Virus record (IMG/VR): IMGVR_UViG_3300022752_000152
Location: 1-40,835 of that record
Direction: 5' to 3' (one strand)
Origin: a virus
DNA: 40,835 nucleotides
Made by a program: the position numbers and the translations under genes. Below are positions 38,823-40,835 of this stretch, piece after piece (positions within the stretch are counted from its first letter, which is position 1; every line of letters begins with the position of its first letter). The notes beneath the pieces were generated by a model. That model did not search any database. It was not told the DNA's origin and saw only the letters and a program-made list of their open reading frames with translations.

Positions 38823-39061
38823 TGGTCTATGTTGATATAATCATCCAGATTTTTATTTGATGATAAAGACTTTTTCAAATTTTTCTCGTAGCGCCTGCTT
38901 TGTTCAGACCTATAAGCTTCTAAAATAACAACAATCTGACTACATACCATGCCTTGACCAGATTTGGCAGCAATGGTGTATTTTTTCATTAATTCAGTTA
39001 TTTTGTCTTCAATGTCCTGATCTTTTAATTTACCTAGATCTGATAATAAAGGATTAAACAT
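38819..39061 (-). CDS. Conserved T4-like phage hypothetical protein, 80 aa
   Basis: A helical protein starting MFNPLLSDLGKLKDQDIEDK, with SQIVVILEAYRSEQSRR in the middle and a DDYINIDH end. I recognise this arrangement from T4-like cyanophages, where it has no named function. Its ATG overlaps the upstream stop as TAATG, tying it to the structural-type gene. Confidence 0.75.
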   Translation of the reverse strand: MFNPLLSDLGKLKDQDIEDKITELMKKYTIAAKSGQGMVCSQIVVILEAYRSEQSRRYEKNLKKSLSSNKNLDDYINIDH

Positions 39062-40835
39062 TATTCACCAGGCCCACCACCGCCAGCATCACCACCTGAT
39101 TCGTAATCTTGTGGTCTATTGAGATTAATTTGAGGAGTATTTTGTAATTCTATGATTGGATTGTAACCTGAATTAAATTCAGGTGGAGCATATACCCAAT
39201 GAATTTGATAAACACTATCATATCTCATAGCAGGAAAACTGGCATCCAGCTCATTATACCCCGTTCTATACGAATTTGCAAGATTTAATGCTACCTGTGA
39301 CCATAAGATAGGTTGATAACTGTTGATTAAAGTTAAAGTTAAAGAGCCTGCCAAAGTGGTTTCTCCAGCGTTAATTAAATTAATAACTTTTTCTGCATCC
39401 AGTGAGAATTGATTAAATTGCTTAATTGTCATAGGTCTTAATACCCATCCATTTGGAGGAACATATTGGTAAGGTTGTGGTGGAGGCGGGATTGGCGGTG
39501 TAATGTTTGAAGGTATTTGTTGTCCTCTTGGATTTACAATTAGATTATTAAGATATAAGTCAGATACATCTGTACCTGTAAATAGTTCTGTATCGCTGCC
39601 TAGACATTTTACATAATATTGATCTCCTCTATTTACTGGCATTAGATCAAAAAATAATTTACCACTACCTGTTATAACGTATCTAATACGTTTGCTACCT
39701 AAATATTGGGTGTTTCCTGAGAAGTTAATAATACATTCTGTTGTATCAGTTAAAGAATCATTATCCAATTCTAATCTTAATTTACCAGTAGAGTTCAATG
39801 GAGGTGGATTGGTTAAATTGAAAAGAAACACTCCACTTTTAACTTTGCATTTATAGTAGTGACCTTCTGCGTAATCAATATTGACAATTCCTGGAGAAAT
39901 AAGTCCTATATCATTTACAGAATATGTAGTGTTAGTAAAAATGGCGTTAAGAATAGTATTAAATCCAAAATTATTATCAACGGTTCTTACTACATTTTCA
40001 GTGCTTGCAATGTTTATTTCACTTGCTAAATTATCAAAATTTTCTTTTATTTTTTTAAAATTGTCATTAAATTCATTTACACCTATTATTGATTCTCCAA
40101 AAGGAGGAAAATTGGTGTTAATAGTTTTAGAAGTCTCAACAACAATTGATTCTCTACGTAGTGGTAAAAGTTGGTAGGCTATCCCCCCTGGTGAAGGACT
40201 CGGTGAAGGACTCGGTGAAGGACTCGGTGAAGGACTCGGTGAAAGAATAATAGGGGCTGTTATAGCATTTATTGTAGTTGCAGCGAATGTTCCATCACTT
40301 AATCGCATTGAGATCTGATATGATCCAGGTATCAAATGCTCAAAACTAATGGTTAATAACTGGGTAGATGAACTAATTGCGCCAGACTTTCCATAATTTA
40401 CTCCAACAATGGGAGTTGTGACACTTAATTGGTATGTTAATCCCTGGGCACCGGTTGCTTGGATGTCTGCCGAATTCCCTAGACCAACAATTCCTGGATT
40501 TCTAGTAAAATACCAAGAACTTAAAGTATAACTTGCAGGTGTCGTTGGACTAGGAGTCGGGCTAGGTGTTGGACTAGGTGTTGGGCTAGGAGTCGGGCTA
40601 GGAGTCGGGCTAGGAGTCGGGCTAGGAGTTGGACTAGGAGTTGGACTAGGTGTTGGGCTAGGAGTTGGACTGGGAGTTGAAAGGACTGCAATGGTAGTCC
40701 CTCTTGATCCTCCTCCTCCATTTAATGATATAGATACAGAATGGGTTCCTGTTGACTGTGGGGTAAATGGTATACCAAGTTGTTCTGGGTCCGATTGTAT
40801 GTAATCAGTATTGGTTGCGTAAACCGAATTATTGG
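39061..40835 (-). CDS. Partial virion-type protein with Pro-Ser/Thr repeats (N-terminus outside window)
   Basis: The frame is open from the stop at 39061 to the right edge, at least 590 codons. A TTG at 40335 could serve as a start, but the frame upstream of it codes for sensible protein (HTGTSQPTF near the edge, SWYFTRNPGIVGLGNSADIQ, GVNYGKSGAISSS), so the real start lies outside. It has two Ig-like or beta-rich stretches separated by (PTPS)n and (PSPS)n linkers, a helical segment (NEFNDNFKKIKENFDNLASE) like that of phage fibre proteins, and a Gly-rich C-terminus. A tail-fibre, head-fibre or adhesin-type role is likely; exact function unknown. Confidence 0.75.
   Translation of the reverse strand, partial: NNSVYATNTDYIQSDPEQLGIPFTPQSTGTHSVSISLNGGGGSRGTTIAVLSTPSPTPSPTPSPTPSPTPSPTPSPTPSPTPSPTPSPTPSPTPSPTTPASYTLSSWYFTRNPGIVGLGNSADIQATGAQGLTYQLSVTTPIVGVNYGKSGAISSSTQLLTISFEHLIPGSYQISMRLSDGTFAATTINAITAPIILSPSPSPSPSPSPSPSPSPGGIAYQLLPLRRESIVVETSKTINTNFPPFGESIIGVNEFNDNFKKIKENFDNLASEINIASTENVVRTVDNNFGFNTILNAIFTNTTYSVNDIGLISPGIVNIDYAEGHYYKCKVKSGVFLFNLTNPPPLNSTGKLRLELDNDSLTDTTECIINFSGNTQYLGSKRIRYVITGSGKLFFDLMPVNRGDQYYVKCLGSDTELFTGTDVSDLYLNNLIVNPRGQQIPSNITPPIPPPPQPYQYVPPNGWVLRPMTIKQFNQFSLDAEKVINLINAGETTLAGSLTLTLINSYQPILWSQVALNLANSYRTGYNELDASFPAMRYDSVYQIHWVYAPPEFNSGYNPIIELQNTPQINLNRPQDYESGGDAGGGGPGE
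40190..40243. repeat. 12-bp tandem repeat encoding PSPS
   Basis: The unit GGTGAAGGACTC is repeated four times and a half without change. On the minus strand it codes for Pro-Ser-Pro-Ser units of a linker. Exact identity suggests slippage-prone DNA. Confidence 0.85.
40546..40678. repeat. 12-bp degenerate tandem repeat encoding PTPS
   Basis: Eleven units of the form GG(A/G)CTAGG(A/T)GT(T/C) run without interruption and code for Thr-Pro-Ser-Pro units on the minus strand. The base changes are mostly silent, so the protein linker is kept while DNA identity is lower. Confidence 0.85.

Noticed and set aside
40521-40721. Minus-strand frame of 66 codons rich in Leu, Gln and Arg
   Set aside because: It is an out-of-frame reading of the 12-bp repeats; the real frame there encodes PTPS and stays open to the window edge.

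Overview
The window looks like part of the genome of a large T4-like myovirus (Caudoviricetes), AT-rich, infecting a Gram-negative aquatic bacterium. This rests on a T4-type replication set (family B DNA polymerase gp43, sliding clamp gp45, clamp-loader gp44), a DsbA-like protein, PhoH, a GroES/gp31-like co-chaperonin, and many small proteins I recognise from T4-like marine and freshwater phages. A spanin pair and a 3-TM holin imply a Gram-negative host. Small genes at the left end (a BPSL0761-type protein and a protein with the EQAEKQEPVA motif) resemble genes of betaproteobacterial phages. That would fit a freshwater betaproteobacterial host, but this is inference. No photosynthesis gene, tRNA, insertion sequence or CRISPR array is visible.

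Every gene but phoH (35287-36039, +) is on the minus strand, so transcription runs right to left. Genes are packed head to tail, many joined by ATGA or TAATG overlaps. These overlaps let several starts be corrected and expose three small genes (1413-1541, 14343-14447, 37174-37317) plus one frame-shifted coding segment (15751-15996).

From right to left:
- 40835-38819: a truncated virion-type protein with Pro-Ser/Thr repeats, and a small conserved protein.
- 38822-36090: a consensus sigma70-type promoter, a Pol III alpha-like fragment, a GroES-like gene, small conserved genes including a zinc-finger-like one, and gp44.
- 36090-35159: phoH with its own terminator, and divergent promoters.
- 35158-30014: two conserved T4-like genes, then a lysis cassette (i-spanin, o-spanin, a repeat-rich lipoprotein, GH19 endolysin, a membrane protein, a holin, a small secreted protein), closed by a hairpin terminator.
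- 29940-26365: DnaJ-like protein, peptide deformylase and ClpA.
- 26354-14763: structural proteins, a subtilase, a 1218-residue multi-enzyme protein, a Dps-like protein, two tandem paralogues, a 662-residue modular protein ending in a dnaX-type -1 frameshift signal, a Cys-rich protein and a methyltransferase-like protein.
- 14761-9905: a promoter, dsbA, a carbamoyltransferase, a membrane protein and the DNA polymerase.
- 9899-5186: a strong promoter, gp45, a TGT-like DNA transglycosylase (DpdA-like), a 2OG-Fe(II) oxygenase and small genes.
- 5182-1: a phosphoesterase behind its own promoter, conserved small genes, and a family of short paralogues at the left edge.

The most notable features are the frameshift signal at 15954-16002, the protein at 19105-22761 (Pol-beta-like nucleotidyltransferase, ATP-grasping ligase and HxGH adenylyltransferase motifs in one chain), and the DpdA-like gene directly downstream of the sliding clamp. 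The last suggests 7-deazaguanine modification of the phage DNA. No stretch over 300 bases lacks a gene.
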